Of a stretch of 64,000 nucleotides of DNA, positions 17,643 to 27,011 are shown in pieces. This DNA comes from Pseudomonadota bacterium (lineage in GTDB: Bacteria > Pseudomonadota > Alphaproteobacteria > Rhizobiales > Rhizobiaceae): contig JAEXYH010000062.1 in NCBI GenBank assembly GCA_023451735.1, forward strand, positions 35,943 through 99,942, read 5' to 3'. Made by a program: the position numbers and the translations under genes. The notes below the pieces were generated by a model that saw only the letters and a list, made by a program, of their open reading frames with translations, was not told where the DNA came from and searched no databases. Every line of letters starts with the position of its first letter. Positions within the stretch are counted from its first letter, which is position 1.

Positions 17643-18796
17643 CACGACCGGCCGTTCGCGTGCAGCCGCATCGTCTCGAACGGTGAAAGCTGTTCGAGAT
17701 CGGGCTCGACGCCCAGCCCCGACCCTCCCGGGAGCGCGACCGATCCGTCGCGGACGACCGGCCAGCGGGGCACGATCGCATCCCGTAGCGGGTTCGGATT
17801 GACGTCGATCTCCAGCATTCCGTCGCCACCCGCCGCCGCGAGGATGTGCGCCGAGGCGACGAGACCGATGCCGGCGCCGAGAAAATGCGGGCAATAGCGC
17901 CGCCCCGCCGAGCGCGCGGCGCGGGCCACCGCAAGGCAGCCGCTCGGGCCGCCCCATTTTGCCGCGTCAGGCTGGATGACCGAAAGACCGCCGGCATCGA
18001 TGGCGGCCTGAAACGCGGCTTCCCCGATCAGGTTCTCACCGCCGGCAAGCGGGGTCGAGGTCGATCGGGACAGCTCGGCCCAGAGCGCATCGGGCGAATC
18101 CACCCGCACGGGCTCTTCCATCCAGCCGAGGCCGAGATTGTCGGTCGCCTTCAGGAAGGCGCGGGCCTGATCGGCGGAAAAGCCCTGATTGGCATCCGCG
18201 TGCAAGGTCTCGCCGGGGCGAAGGTCTTCATGCAGGCGGCGCAGAAGATCGAGGTCCCGGTCGAAATCGAAGCCAACTTTTACCTTGAAGTCTCGATATC
18301 CTGCGTTCCGTGCCTCCGCGACCATGCGCTCCGCGTCGAGGATATGAATGCCGCTCGCATAGCCGCGCACCTCGGCACTCGCATCCGCGGACATGGCTTG
18401 CGCCAGAGGCATTCCGCCGCGGCGCGCCGTCAGATCCCAATAGGCCATGTCGAAACCGGCGATCACCTGTGCATAGGGGCCGACTTCGCCGGTCTGCAGC
18501 ACGAGGATCTCGGTCTTGGCGGTCAGGTCCTTCCAGACATCATGGGGCGCAGGCAAAGGCCGGCCGAGAACGCGCGGCGCGATATCACTGACAAGCAGGC
18601 GGGCGCGATGTTCGGCACCGCAGGCCGGCCAGTTGCACCAGATCTCGCCCCAGCCAACGGTACCCCTGTCGTCCTCGAGACGGACAAAGACGGCAGGACG
18701 ATCGAGCATCGCGCCGAACGAGGTCGAGACCGGCTTTGCCAGCGGCACGCGAAAGACCAAGGCCTGCACCGAGCTTATCGTCACCGTATCGTGCAT
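17642..18796 (-). CDS. Mandelate racemase/muconate lactonizing enzyme-family protein
   Basis: 384 residues, enolase superfamily. Visible catalytic features: KVKVG (Lys 171/173), metal ligands Asp 201 (DANQG), Glu 227/228 (EEPV) and Glu 254 (GEN), and an Asp 277/His 304 pair (IQPDAAKWGG, CPHFLG), which places it in the mandelate-racemase subgroup of sugar-acid dehydratases and racemases. SD GGGAG, spacer 9. Within a kinase-aldolase operon it probably dehydrates or isomerises an aldonate or lactone derived from the imported sugar. The substrate is not predictable from sequence alone. Confidence 0.85.
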   Translation of the reverse strand: MHDTVTISSVQALVFRVPLAKPVSTSFGAMLDRPAVFVRLEDDRGTVGWGEIWCNWPACGAEHRARLLVSDIAPRVLGRPLPAPHDVWKDLTAKTEILVLQTGEVGPYAQVIAGFDMAYWDLTARRGGMPLAQAMSADASAEVRGYASGIHILDAERMVAEARNAGYRDFKVKVGFDFDRDLDLLRRLHEDLRPGETLHADANQGFSADQARAFLKATDNLGLGWMEEPVRVDSPDALWAELSRSTSTPLAGGENLIGEAAFQAAIDAGGLSVIQPDAAKWGGPSGCLAVARAARSAGRRYCPHFLGAGIGLVASAHILAAAGGDGMLEIDVNPNPLRDAIVPRWPVVRDGSVALPGGSGLGVEPDLEQLSPFETMRLHANGRS

Positions 18797-18813
18797 GTCT
18801 TCGATCTCCCTCT

Positions 18814-19551
18814 TCAGCCGGCGAGAAAACCGCCATCGACCGCGAATACCGTTCCGGTGGCATAGTCCGACGCGGGCATGCAGAGGAAGACGGCGGTTCC
18901 CGCCACTTCCTGCGGCTTGCCCCAGCGCTTCAGCGCTGTGCGGCCGGCGATGCGGTCGTGATGCGCCTGGTCCTTGCGTCCCTCGGCATTGATGGCCGTC
19001 TCGATATAGCCCGGCGCCACGGCATTCACCCTTATGCCTTCCTCGGCCCAGGCGAGCGCCAGCGCCTTGGTCAGCATCACGACGCCGCCCTTGCTGGCGC
19101 AGTAGGCGGGTATCCTCGGAAGTGCCGCGAAGGCATTCATAGAGGCGATGTTGACGATCGAGCCTTTGGAGGCTGCCAGATGTGACTTGAACGCCATGCA
19201 GATGCGGAACGTGCCGGTCAGGTTGACGTCCAACACCTTCTGGAACATCTCGATCTTGAACTCCTCGTCGCGGGCGAGGATGCCGGCGCAGTTGACCACG
19301 GCATCGACCCGTTCGAAACGGCCGGCGAACCGGCTGACCGCCTCGTCCGAGGTGACGTCGAGAATGTCGAGCGTGATGCCGTCCATGCCTTTGAGGCGGC
19401 AGCGATCGAGCGATGGCTGATCATGGCCGGTCACCGTCACTGTCGCCCCGCGCAGGTGAAACAGTTCGGCGATCGCCGAGCCTATGTCACCCGCCCCGCC
19501 GACGACGACGGCATGAAAGCCGGGCGGAAAACTGAACGGGTCCTGCACCAT
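18814..19551 (-). CDS. SDR-family oxidoreductase (sugar/polyol dehydrogenase-like)
   Basis: 245 residues. Cofactor loop GGAGDIGSAI, NCAG, catalytic Ser in NIASM and YCASK (Tyr/Lys) are intact; DGGFLAG is the usual C-terminus. An Asp at the end of beta-2 (GHDQPS) favours NAD+. The gene is 17 bp before the enolase-superfamily gene and 77 bp after the aldolase. It likely oxidises a sugar or polyol in this pathway. Confidence 0.88.
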   Translation of the reverse strand: MVQDPFSFPPGFHAVVVGGAGDIGSAIAELFHLRGATVTVTGHDQPSLDRCRLKGMDGITLDILDVTSDEAVSRFAGRFERVDAVVNCAGILARDEEFKIEMFQKVLDVNLTGTFRICMAFKSHLAASKGSIVNIASMNAFAALPRIPAYCASKGGVVMLTKALALAWAEEGIRVNAVAPGYIETAINAEGRKDQAHHDRIAGRTALKRWGKPQEVAGTAVFLCMPASDYATGTVFAVDGGFLAG

Positions 19552-19628
19552 CTTGGCCTCGAATTTCTTTCACAGTTTTCGATATCGATCGGGCGCCGGT
19601 CCATCACAGCGCCCGATCGGCAGTCGGC

Positions 19629-20675
19629 TCACGCGGCTGCGTAGCTCTGGGCGAAATCGCCTTCACTCTTGATTGCCTGGAAAGCCGGTGCCGGCGCCTT
19701 CCAGCGCGGTGCCTTCTCGGCGGTCAAGCGGCTGAGGCTGTCGAGGACGGCAACACCTTCCTGCGCCAGCGACTTGCCGACGGCTGCGGTATCGGGAAAA
19801 TGCGAACGGATCGAGTTGAGCCAGATCGTCCGGCCTGCGAGGAAGCCGCCGGCGCCTGCTGCGTAGGCATAATCGAGCACCAGCTCGAATTTCTCCGGCG
19901 CGGCACCGCCCGAGAGCAGAACCCACGGAATGCTGGCATCGGCGCAGATCTTGCCGACCGCGTCGAATTCCTTCTGCGCGGCCTTTGCGGCCTCGCTGCC
20001 GTCGCGGGCGGGCAGGCTGTTGGCAGCAAGCGGGCTTTCGAGCTTCAGGAGATCAACGCCATATTCGGGCTTGGCGAATTCGCGAACACTTTCGATCACC
20101 AGTTCCGGCAGCTTGGTCGGGGACTCCACGTAATCGGCCGTATGGCCGGCAGTTCCGAGGAACGGGAAGACCAATAGTTCGAGCACATAGGCGATGTCGA
20201 ACCGCTTGCAGTCCTCGCCGATCTGGCGAACGAAATTCTTCTGGTGTTCGAGCACCTCTGGCGAGGCATCCGGGCGATACCAAGCAAGCACCTTGACCGC
20301 ATCGCCGCCGAGGCGGCGGATCTTTTCGACGCTCCAGTCGGCGATTACCTTGGACTTGCGACCGCCTTCCGTCTCCTCGGTACGATGGTCCTCAAGCGTG
20401 ACGATCAGGCCGCAATCGGCCGGCAGCACGTCGATCGCCGCCGGGATCGCATAGTTCGGATCGAACAGCATGGAGCTGCAGTGCGGCGAGAGGTTTTCGA
20501 CCAGAAGCCGCTTGGCGGTGATGACGTCGGAAAACGGCACCTTCGTCTTGTCGATGCCGCGTGCGGCGGCGATGGCTTCGAACAGCGGCGGACGCTGGTC
20601 GAGCGCGACCATGCAGAAATGGCCCTGCTTGTTGGCAAGGCGCGCAAGGCCGCGGGATTTACCGAGTGTGAGCAT
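19629..20675 (-). CDS. Class I aldolase of the LacD/YihT (tagatose-bisphosphate) family
   Basis: 348 residues from ATG 20675 (SD AAAGGA; the in-frame TTG 20690 lies within the SD region). MVALDQRPP, LEDHRTEE, VKVLAWYRPD, LLKLESP (Lys 211, aligned with the Schiff-base Lys of YihT, LYKVEMP) and WVLLSGGA match COG3684. The family cleaves ketose 1,6-bisphosphates (LacD) or 6-deoxy-6-sulfofructose 1-phosphate (YihT/SqiA). Its start overlaps the PfkB gene by 17 bp, so kinase and aldolase act in sequence. At 348 residues it is longer than YihT (about 292). Confidence 0.85.
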   Translation of the reverse strand: MLTLGKSRGLARLANKQGHFCMVALDQRPPLFEAIAAARGIDKTKVPFSDVITAKRLLVENLSPHCSSMLFDPNYAIPAAIDVLPADCGLIVTLEDHRTEETEGGRKSKVIADWSVEKIRRLGGDAVKVLAWYRPDASPEVLEHQKNFVRQIGEDCKRFDIAYVLELLVFPFLGTAGHTADYVESPTKLPELVIESVREFAKPEYGVDLLKLESPLAANSLPARDGSEAAKAAQKEFDAVGKICADASIPWVLLSGGAAPEKFELVLDYAYAAGAGGFLAGRTIWLNSIRSHFPDTAAVGKSLAQEGVAVLDSLSRLTAEKAPRWKAPAPAFQAIKSEGDFAQSYAAA

Positions 20676-21597
20676 GGTGTGTCCTTTCAAGAGACCTGAT
20701 TTCGTCGAATGTCGGTATGGCGGCGCGGCCGCCGGCGCGGGTGCATTTCAAGGCGGCGACCTCGCTGGCGAAGACCATGCCGTCGCGGGTCTTGAGGCCG
20801 GCGCCGATGGCGAAGGCGTAGGCGCCGTGGAAGACGTCGCCCGCGGCGGTCGTGTCGATGGCGGTCACTTTCGGCGCGGGGATCTCGTGCATCCGGCCGT
20901 CTTCGAGCCAGACGACACCCTTGTCGCCACGGGTGACGGCGACCACAGAGGAACCGAAGGAAGCCGCATGGGCCAGCGCCTCGCCGATGTCAGGGCCGGC
21001 GAAGCCCGAGAGGCCGGGTTCGGAGAAGATCGCGTGATCGGTGAGCGGCAGGAGGCGCTCGAACACGTCAGTGTCAGCGACATCGCCGTCGAGGACAGTG
21101 GGGATGCCCTGCTGGCGCGCTTTCGCAAACAGCGCTTCCGCTCCCTCCGGCCAGCGCGGATCGGCAAGCACACAATCGGCATCCAGCGCCGAAAGCGGCA
21201 ACCAGCCCGGATCCGCCGGAAAGGAGCCGCGAAAATTGACGATCTGCCGCTCGCCGGCCTGATCGACGATGATGCCGGAGACGGATGAGGCGCCATCCTC
21301 GAAAAGCCGGAAGCAGGCGATGTCGACGCCTTCGGCCGCAAAGGCATCCGCCATGGCGCGGCCGGCATCATCCTTGCCCGCCCTGCCCCAGAAGGAAACG
21401 ATACCTCCCAGTCTCGCAACGGCGACAGCAGCGTTGCCTGCCATGCCGCCAGGTTCGGTCAGGTGCTCCCCGGCGCGGATCTTCTCGCTGCCGCCGGAAA
21501 ACGGCGCCTTTACCCGCCAGATCCGGTCGAGCGCAGACAGGCCCAGGCAGATCACCTTCGGATGCGCGGCATCAGGGATGGCGGCTTCGCCGATCAT
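20659..21597 (-). CDS. PfkB-family sugar kinase
   Basis: 312 residues. The first PfkB signature is GGMAGNAAVAVARLGG (about 50-65). The second is DTTAAGDVFHGAY with catalytic Asp 254. GlcNAc-, ribose-, fructose- and sulfofructose kinases (YihV, SqiK) belong here. Overlap with the downstream aldolase strongly suggests that it phosphorylates the ketose that the aldolase then cleaves. It starts by ATGA overlap with the ABC ATPase gene. Confidence 0.88.
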   Translation of the reverse strand: MIGEAAIPDAAHPKVICLGLSALDRIWRVKAPFSGGSEKIRAGEHLTEPGGMAGNAAVAVARLGGIVSFWGRAGKDDAGRAMADAFAAEGVDIACFRLFEDGASSVSGIIVDQAGERQIVNFRGSFPADPGWLPLSALDADCVLADPRWPEGAEALFAKARQQGIPTVLDGDVADTDVFERLLPLTDHAIFSEPGLSGFAGPDIGEALAHAASFGSSVVAVTRGDKGVVWLEDGRMHEIPAPKVTAIDTTAAGDVFHGAYAFAIGAGLKTRDGMVFASEVAALKCTRAGGRAAIPTFDEIRSLERTHHAHTR

Positions 21598-22670
21598 CGG
21601 ATCGCCTTTCCGGACGCCTTGTCGAACACATGGGCCTTGCCCGATTGCGCCGCGAGCTTAAGCTCGTCGCCGACTTTCGGCCGAAGCTCGGGATTGACCC
21701 TTGCCACCGTTTTCACGCCGGCCAGCGTAAAATGGATCAGCGTGTCGGAGCCGAGCGGCTCGACCAGCTCGATCGTCACGCCGAAGGCCTTCGGATCATC
21801 GGGGGCATGAACGAAATGTTCGGGGCGAATGCCGAGCACGGCCTCCTGCATGGAGGCCAGCCCTGCCCTGGCCGCATCCGGCACGGGTGCTGCAAGCTCC
21901 TGCGCGCCGGCGAGCGCGAAGCCTTCGCCGGCACGCCGGATATCGAAGAAGTTCATTGCCGGCGAGCCGATGAACCCTGCCACGAACTGGTTCTCGGGAA
22001 GTTCGTAGACCTCCTCCGGCCGGCCGTATTGCTGGATTTCACCGCTCTTCAAGACGACGATGCGGTCCGCCATCGTCATCGCCTCCACCTGGTCGTGGGT
22101 GACGAAGACCATCGTCGTCTTGAGTTCCTGGGAGAGTGCCTTGATCTCGGCGCGCACCTGGTTGCGCAGTTTCGCGTCGAGGTTGGACAGGGGCTCGTCG
22201 AACAGGAATACCTTCGGATCACGGACGATGGCGCGGCCCATGGCGACGCGCTGGCGCTGGCCACCGGACAGTGCCTTCGGCTTGCGCTCGAGGAAGGGCT
22301 CGATATGCAGGAGACAGGCAGCGCGGCGGACACGCTGGTCGATCTCCGCCTTGGTCATGCCGCGCAGTTCCAGCGCGAAGGCCATGTTGTCGTAGACCGT
22401 CATATGCGGATAGAGGGCGTAGTCCTGGAAGACCATGGCGATGTCGCGCTTCGACGGCGGCACGCTGTTGACCTTGGTATCGCCGATGAAGAGATCACCA
22501 CCGCTGGATGGTTCGAGACCGGCGATGATGCGCAGCAGCGTGGACTTGCCGCAGCCGGACGGGCCGACGAAGACAACGAATTCCTCGTCCGCGATCTCCA
22601 GGTCGAGGCCGGGAATGATGGTGAGTTCACCGAATTTCTTGACGAGGTTCTTGATGCTGATGGAGGCCAT
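21594..22670 (-). CDS. CUT1 sugar ABC transporter ATP-binding protein (MalK/UgpC type)
   Basis: 358 residues. Walker A GPSGCGKSTLLR, signature LSGGQRQR, Walker B VFLFDEPLSNLD and an H-loop (TMVFVTHDQVEAM) precede the long C-terminal OB/TOBE domain of MalK-type ATPases (FIGSPAMNFF). It energises the binding-protein and two-permease importer encoded upstream in the same operon. Confidence 0.93.
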   Translation of the reverse strand: MASISIKNLVKKFGELTIIPGLDLEIADEEFVVFVGPSGCGKSTLLRIIAGLEPSSGGDLFIGDTKVNSVPPSKRDIAMVFQDYALYPHMTVYDNMAFALELRGMTKAEIDQRVRRAACLLHIEPFLERKPKALSGGQRQRVAMGRAIVRDPKVFLFDEPLSNLDAKLRNQVRAEIKALSQELKTTMVFVTHDQVEAMTMADRIVVLKSGEIQQYGRPEEVYELPENQFVAGFIGSPAMNFFDIRRAGEGFALAGAQELAAPVPDAARAGLASMQEAVLGIRPEHFVHAPDDPKAFGVTIELVEPLGSDTLIHFTLAGVKTVARVNPELRPKVGDELKLAAQSGKAHVFDKASGKAIR

Positions 22671-22673
22671 GGA

Positions 22674-23672
22674 TCACCCGAACGAAAGGACTGGTTTGAT
22701 CAGCTTGCCTTCGGCAAAGCGGGCGAAATTTTCCGGCAGTGCGTCGAGGCCGAACGCTGCATCGACGAAGCGGCGGTATTTTTCCTTGTTCTTTCTGAGG
22801 AGCTCGATGTTCGGCTCGAAATCCCTGATCGGGAAATAGAAGGTCCGGATCATGTAAAAATCCTTTCGGCGGAAGATCTTGCCTTCCTCGATCGTCCAGG
22901 GCGCGGCGTTCTCGCCGACCAGCATCAGGGCGCCCCGCGGCAGCACCAGTTCGATGCCGAGATTGCGGGCGGCATGCGCCCCCGAGCATTCGAAGATCAG
23001 CTTGAAGCGGCGGTCAGTCGAACCCACCGGATGGGCTTTCGCGCCGAAGGAGAGTGCGATCGAAAGCCGCTCCTCGTTCGGGTCGCTGACATGGATATCC
23101 ATGTAACCGAGGCTCTGCAGCGCGAGCACGACGCCGAGGCCGACAGGTCCGGCACCCATGACCAGAACCGGCGCATTTTCCTGAGGCAGCACGAGCGGCA
23201 TGGCGAAGCGCACCGCGTGGGCGGACGTGCCGATCGTATCGAGCAGCAGTGGTGCCAGGTCGTCCTCGATATCGTCGGGCACTGGCAGAAGGCAGTTTTC
23301 CGGCACCGGCAGGTATTCGGCATAACCGCCCGGCCGGTTCCAGCCGATCAGGCTCGATACTTCCAGGCACATCTGCGTGTCGCCCGCCCGGCAGGCCTCG
23401 CAATGATCGCAATGCAGCGGGATATACACGACGTTGCGCTGGCCGTGGCGCGGATGGCCGGGCTGCTCGACCGTGCCGAAGATCTCGTGCCCGGCGGTGA
23501 ATTCGGCACCCTTGTACCAGAGCTTGAAATCCGAGCCGCAGAGCGCGGTGCGCTCGACCCTGACCAGAACTTCTCCCTCGCCGACGGCGGGAATGTCCTG
23601 ATCCTCGATGGTGATGCGGCGGTCTCCGTGAAAGACGGAGGCGCGCATGCGGGAGTTTTGTCTGTCGCTCAT
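22674..23672 (-). CDS. Zinc-dependent medium-chain (polyol/sugar) dehydrogenase
   Basis: 332 residues from ATG 23672 (SD AGGA, spacer 8; the ATG at 23681 overlaps the permease stop and is the alternative). Catalytic-zinc residues CGSD and GHE, a structural-zinc Cys cluster (CDHCEACRAGDTQMC) and the Rossmann GAGPVGLG show an ADH/sorbitol-dehydrogenase-type enzyme. The longer upstream frame has no homology. Placed between permease and ATPase genes, it probably oxidises the imported polyol or sugar. Confidence 0.88.
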   Translation of the reverse strand: MSDRQNSRMRASVFHGDRRITIEDQDIPAVGEGEVLVRVERTALCGSDFKLWYKGAEFTAGHEIFGTVEQPGHPRHGQRNVVYIPLHCDHCEACRAGDTQMCLEVSSLIGWNRPGGYAEYLPVPENCLLPVPDDIEDDLAPLLLDTIGTSAHAVRFAMPLVLPQENAPVLVMGAGPVGLGVVLALQSLGYMDIHVSDPNEERLSIALSFGAKAHPVGSTDRRFKLIFECSGAHAARNLGIELVLPRGALMLVGENAAPWTIEEGKIFRRKDFYMIRTFYFPIRDFEPNIELLRKNKEKYRRFVDAAFGLDALPENFARFAEGKLIKPVLSFG

Positions 23673-23677
23673 GAGGG

Positions 23678-24505
23678 TCATCCTTTGACGGCGCCGAGAG
23701 TGAGGCCGGAAACGAGCCAGCGCTGGACCAGAATGGCGAGCACCAGGGGCGGCAGCGCGATCAGCGTTGCAGCGGCCATCAGCGATCCCCATTGGGTGGA
23801 CCCCTCCCCGACGAAATTGAATGCGGCGGCGATCAGCGTCTTGGTGTCGGAATTCGACAGCACCAGCGCGAAGAGGAAGAAATTCCAGGAGAAGACGAAG
23901 GCGAGGATGGACGACACGGCGATGCCCGAGCCGACCAGCGGTATCGCGATCCTCCACAGAACCCGGGGTACCGAGCAGCCGTCGATCTGCGCCGCCTCGA
24001 AGACGCTGCGCGGGATATTATCGAAGAAGGGCAGCAGCACCCAGATGACGATCGGCATGGTGATGACCGCATGGCTGAGGATGAGCGCCGTATAGGAACC
24101 GATCAGGCCGACCTCGCGGAACATGATGTACCAAGGCAGAAGGAAGAGCGTTCCCGGCGCCATGCGGGCCGCAAGCGTCAGGATGGCCGGCCAGGTAACC
24201 CGCGACCAGGAGACGGCGAAGGCTGCCGGAATGCCGAAGATGAGGCCGAGCAGCGTCGAACCGATGGTGACGACGAAACTGTTGACGGCATAGGAGAGGA
24301 ACGGCGTCGTTTCCCAGAGAATGGTGTAGTTCTCGAAGGTCGGCTGGAAGATCAGCGTCGGCGGATAGGAGGTCACCTCGAAGGATGGTTTGAAGGAGGA
24401 GAGCACCATCCACACGGTCGGCGCCAGGATCAGGATGCCGGCAATGGTGAGTTGGATCGTGTTCAGCCAGTGGAGCCAGCGATCGGATTGTTGGGTTCCG
24501 TTCAT
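23678..24505 (-). CDS. CUT1 sugar ABC transporter permease (MalG type)
   Basis: 275 residues, six predicted helices, EAA loop EAAQIDGCSVPRVLWRIAIPL. It pairs with the permease encoded 10 bp upstream. SD AAGGAG is well placed. The N-terminal hydrophobic helix followed by a periplasmic loop (SFKPSFEVTSYPP) is usual for MalG-type subunits. Confidence 0.93.
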   Translation of the reverse strand: MNGTQQSDRWLHWLNTIQLTIAGILILAPTVWMVLSSFKPSFEVTSYPPTLIFQPTFENYTILWETTPFLSYAVNSFVVTIGSTLLGLIFGIPAAFAVSWSRVTWPAILTLAARMAPGTLFLLPWYIMFREVGLIGSYTALILSHAVITMPIVIWVLLPFFDNIPRSVFEAAQIDGCSVPRVLWRIAIPLVGSGIAVSSILAFVFSWNFFLFALVLSNSDTKTLIAAAFNFVGEGSTQWGSLMAAATLIALPPLVLAILVQRWLVSGLTLGAVKG

Positions 24506-24515
24506 CGTCTTCTCC

Positions 24516-25391
24516 TTACCAGGCCACGGCGGCGCGCAGGCGGTTGAGCATCAGGACGGCGACGAGCACGATGGCCGACAGCGTGATCATCAGCGCGCTT
24601 GCGTAACCGATGTTGAAGAACTCGAAGCCGACGCGGAAACCGTAGATGTTGAGCGTGTTCGACGCATTACCGGGCCCGCCCTGAGTGGTGATGTAGATGA
24701 TGTCGAAGAAACGCAGGAGATCGACGCTGCGCAGCACCGCTGCGGTGACGATGGTCGGTAGGAGCAGCGGCAGCGTGATCTTCCAGAAGATGCGGGCCGG
24801 CGACGCGCCGTCGATCTGGGCGGCCTCGTAGACGCTCGGCGGCAGCGACTGCAGCCCTCCGAGCACGATCAGCGCGACGTAGGGCGCCCATTGCCAGGTA
24901 TCGATCAGGGCGACGGTCGGGATGACCCAGGTCGGCGAGGCCAGCCATTCGGAGGCCGGCAGGCCCGCCGCTTCCAGGAGATAGTTGGCCGCGCCGAGCG
25001 ATGGATCGAGGATGACGAGCCACATCATGCCGGCCACGACCGGCGGCATCATAAAGGGCGAGATCAAGAGCGAGCGCAGGAAGCCGGAAAGCTTCTTCGA
25101 ATGGAACAGCAGCATGGCGAGCCAGATGCCGAAGACGAGCTGCAGGATCATCGAGAGGATGTAGAGCGCTAAGGTGACGTAGAGCCCGTTCCAGAACTCG
25201 CCGTCCTTCGCCAGCGTCGAGTAATTCGACAGGCCGGCAAAGCTTGCCTCGCCGCTGCTGGAGAAGGACTGGAACCCGAGCCAGATCGTATAGACGACCG
25301 GGAAGGCGATCATCGCGACGGTGAAGATGACCGCCGGTGCCGACAAGGCCGCAAGCTGCCGTCCCTGGCTGTCGTTCAAGCCTGGTTTCAT
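24516..25391 (-). CDS. CUT1 sugar ABC transporter permease (MalF type)
   Basis: 291 residues from ATG 25391 (SD GGAG, spacer 8). Six or more helices, EAA loop EAAQIDGASPARIFWKITLPL. It forms the membrane channel with the MalG-type subunit. Confidence 0.93.
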   Translation of the reverse strand: MKPGLNDSQGRQLAALSAPAVIFTVAMIAFPVVYTIWLGFQSFSSSGEASFAGLSNYSTLAKDGEFWNGLYVTLALYILSMILQLVFGIWLAMLLFHSKKLSGFLRSLLISPFMMPPVVAGMMWLVILDPSLGAANYLLEAAGLPASEWLASPTWVIPTVALIDTWQWAPYVALIVLGGLQSLPPSVYEAAQIDGASPARIFWKITLPLLLPTIVTAAVLRSVDLLRFFDIIYITTQGGPGNASNTLNIYGFRVGFEFFNIGYASALMITLSAIVLVAVLMLNRLRAAVAW

Positions 25392-25483
25392 GAAGGGTTC
25401 TCCAATCACGTTCGGGGATTGGACGACCCTGCTCTTGGCAGGGGCGCGACTTATTCTGGTGTATTCAGATTGCTCGGTTCAGA

Positions 25484-26779
25484 TCACTTGCGGGCGATCA
25501 GGCCGTCGAGCGCGCTGTCGGCTGCAGCGCAGGCCTCTGCGACCGGACGCTGGTCGAGGAGCACGTCCTGCACCGCCTGGCCGATGTAATCGCGGGATTC
25601 AGGATTGGCGACGATCGGGTAGCCGACCTCCGACGATCCCTTCGAGGCAAGTTCGTCCAGCGCCGCCTGCCAGCTGGCACGGACGGGAGCCTCCGAAATC
25701 CATTTGTTGTATTCCGGATCATCGGAAACCGACGTGCGTGGTGCGGCGATGCCCTGGATCGCCAGACGCTTCTGCATTTCCGGGCTGGACGCCCATTGCA
25801 CGAAGTACCAGGCAGCATCTTTCTTGGCGCTGTTGGCGGAAATTGCCAGTCCCCAACCGATCGCGGTCGGAACGCTACCGGCCTCACCTTGAGGCAAGGG
25901 CATGACGTCGGTGTCGTTGAGCCGCTCGCCGCCTTCCATGATTGTACGCAGCTCATTGGAGGATTCAAAAGCCATCGCGGCCCGGCCGGCGCGATAGAGC
26001 GCTGAAATCTGGTAGAAGCTATAGTTGGACGAACCGGGTGGGCCGAAGTCCTTGAGCAGACCGCCATAATAGCTGATCGCCTTCTGCCCGGCTGGCGCGC
26101 ACAGCGCCGACTTGCCGTCGACGATATACTGACCGCCCATGTTATGAAGTACGTTGCTGAACGTATAGGCGAGCGCGGCCTTCAATCCTCGCGAACTGAT
26201 CGGCGTCATTCCGCTTTCGCATTCGCTGATCTTCTTGGCGGCCGCGGCAAGATCATCGAGAGACGCGGGTTTGGCGATGCCGCATTTCTGGAAGATATCG
26301 GTCCTGTAATAGAGAAGCGGCCCTTCGAGGTTGAGCGGCACGCTCGTGAGCTTGCCGTCGAAGGTTGCCGCCTTGACGAGCGCTGGGCTGATGCCGCCAA
26401 AATCGTAGTCGGGTGCGACGTCCTTCTGCACATAGGCCGAAAGATCCGCGTACCAGCCAGATGCGGCGAACTGCTGCCCCTCGCGCGAGGCCAGCGTCAT
26501 GAAGACGTCGACTTCGTCGCTCCTGGAGTTGAGCACGGTCACCAGACGTTGGCGCATCTGCTGTTCCTGATAGGAATCGACCTTGAGTGTGATGCCCGTC
26601 AGCTCGGTGAATTCATCCTTGTAGGACAAAAGAGCCTGCGACCATGGATTATTATTAGCGAGAAATGAAATCGTCTCACCGTCATGCGCTTTCCAGTCAA
26701 ACGCTAGAGCAGGACTAACCGCCCCCACGGTGAATGCGCAGGATGCAAATAGAATGCGGACTGCGGAGATTTTCGTCAT
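25484..26779 (-). CDS. CUT1 sugar ABC transporter substrate-binding protein
   Basis: 431 residues from ATG 26779. A Sec signal (residues 1-26, ...SPALAF) is followed by an extracellular-solute-binding family 1 fold (DEVDVFMTLAS, LYYRTDIFQKCG, AMAFESSNELRTIM). It captures an oligosaccharide or sugar in the periplasm. It is the first gene of the leftward operon that runs on through importer, dehydrogenases, kinase, aldolase and FGE. Longer upstream frames run through the operator and are rejected. Confidence 0.9.
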   Translation of the reverse strand: MTKISAVRILFASCAFTVGAVSPALAFDWKAHDGETISFLANNNPWSQALLSYKDEFTELTGITLKVDSYQEQQMRQRLVTVLNSRSDEVDVFMTLASREGQQFAASGWYADLSAYVQKDVAPDYDFGGISPALVKAATFDGKLTSVPLNLEGPLLYYRTDIFQKCGIAKPASLDDLAAAAKKISECESGMTPISSRGLKAALAYTFSNVLHNMGGQYIVDGKSALCAPAGQKAISYYGGLLKDFGPPGSSNYSFYQISALYRAGRAAMAFESSNELRTIMEGGERLNDTDVMPLPQGEAGSVPTAIGWGLAISANSAKKDAAWYFVQWASSPEMQKRLAIQGIAAPRTSVSDDPEYNKWISEAPVRASWQAALDELASKGSSEVGYPIVANPESRDYIGQAVQDVLLDQRPVAEACAAADSALDGLIARK

Positions 26780-26864
26780 GCTTTCCTCCACTTCGCCGCC
26801 ATTTGGCGGTTTCCAACGCTCCTCCTCGAGCGACATGACCGAGCGTTTCTCCCGAACCCTAGCC

Positions 26865-26905
26865 ATGTAACCGGTTACATAGACCTGCCTTTGCTCTGCT
26901 GTCAA
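26865..26905 (-). promoter_or_regulatory. Promoter and LacI operator of the sugar operon
   Basis: On the minus strand, TTGACA (26905-26900), a 17-base spacer and CTATGT (26882-26877) form a good alphaproteobacterial sigma-70 promoter. A perfect 16-bp palindrome ATGTAACC|GGTTACAT (26865-26880) overlaps the -10 box and the start point. TGTAACCGGTTACA is typical of LacI/GalR-family operators, so the adjacent LacI protein should repress by blocking RNA polymerase. Confidence 0.8.
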
Positions 26906-26953
26906 TCATGATGTTCGGCATAATTTATCTTTGCAATGCAGCATCATATTCGT

Positions 26954-26998
26954 TTGACAAAGAGGAGAAAGCCGTCGCTAAGCTGATGTAACGTTGCA
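26954..26998 (+). promoter_or_regulatory. Candidate promoter and second operator of the LacI gene
   Basis: TTGACA (26954-26959) is followed after 17-18 bases by GCTAAG/CTAAGC, a weak -10. TGTAAC-GTTGCA (26987-26998), an imperfect version of the operator half-sites at 26865, falls at the expected transcript start. This suggests autoregulation by the same repressor. Confidence 0.45.
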
Positions 26999-27011
26999 AG
27001 CGGATCGACCT

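Noticed and set aside
21285..24095. Very long open frame on the plus strand opposite the kinase, ABC and dehydrogenase genes
   Set aside because: Antisense to several well-recognised genes; its open length reflects the codon bias of the minus-strand genes, and it has no family motif.
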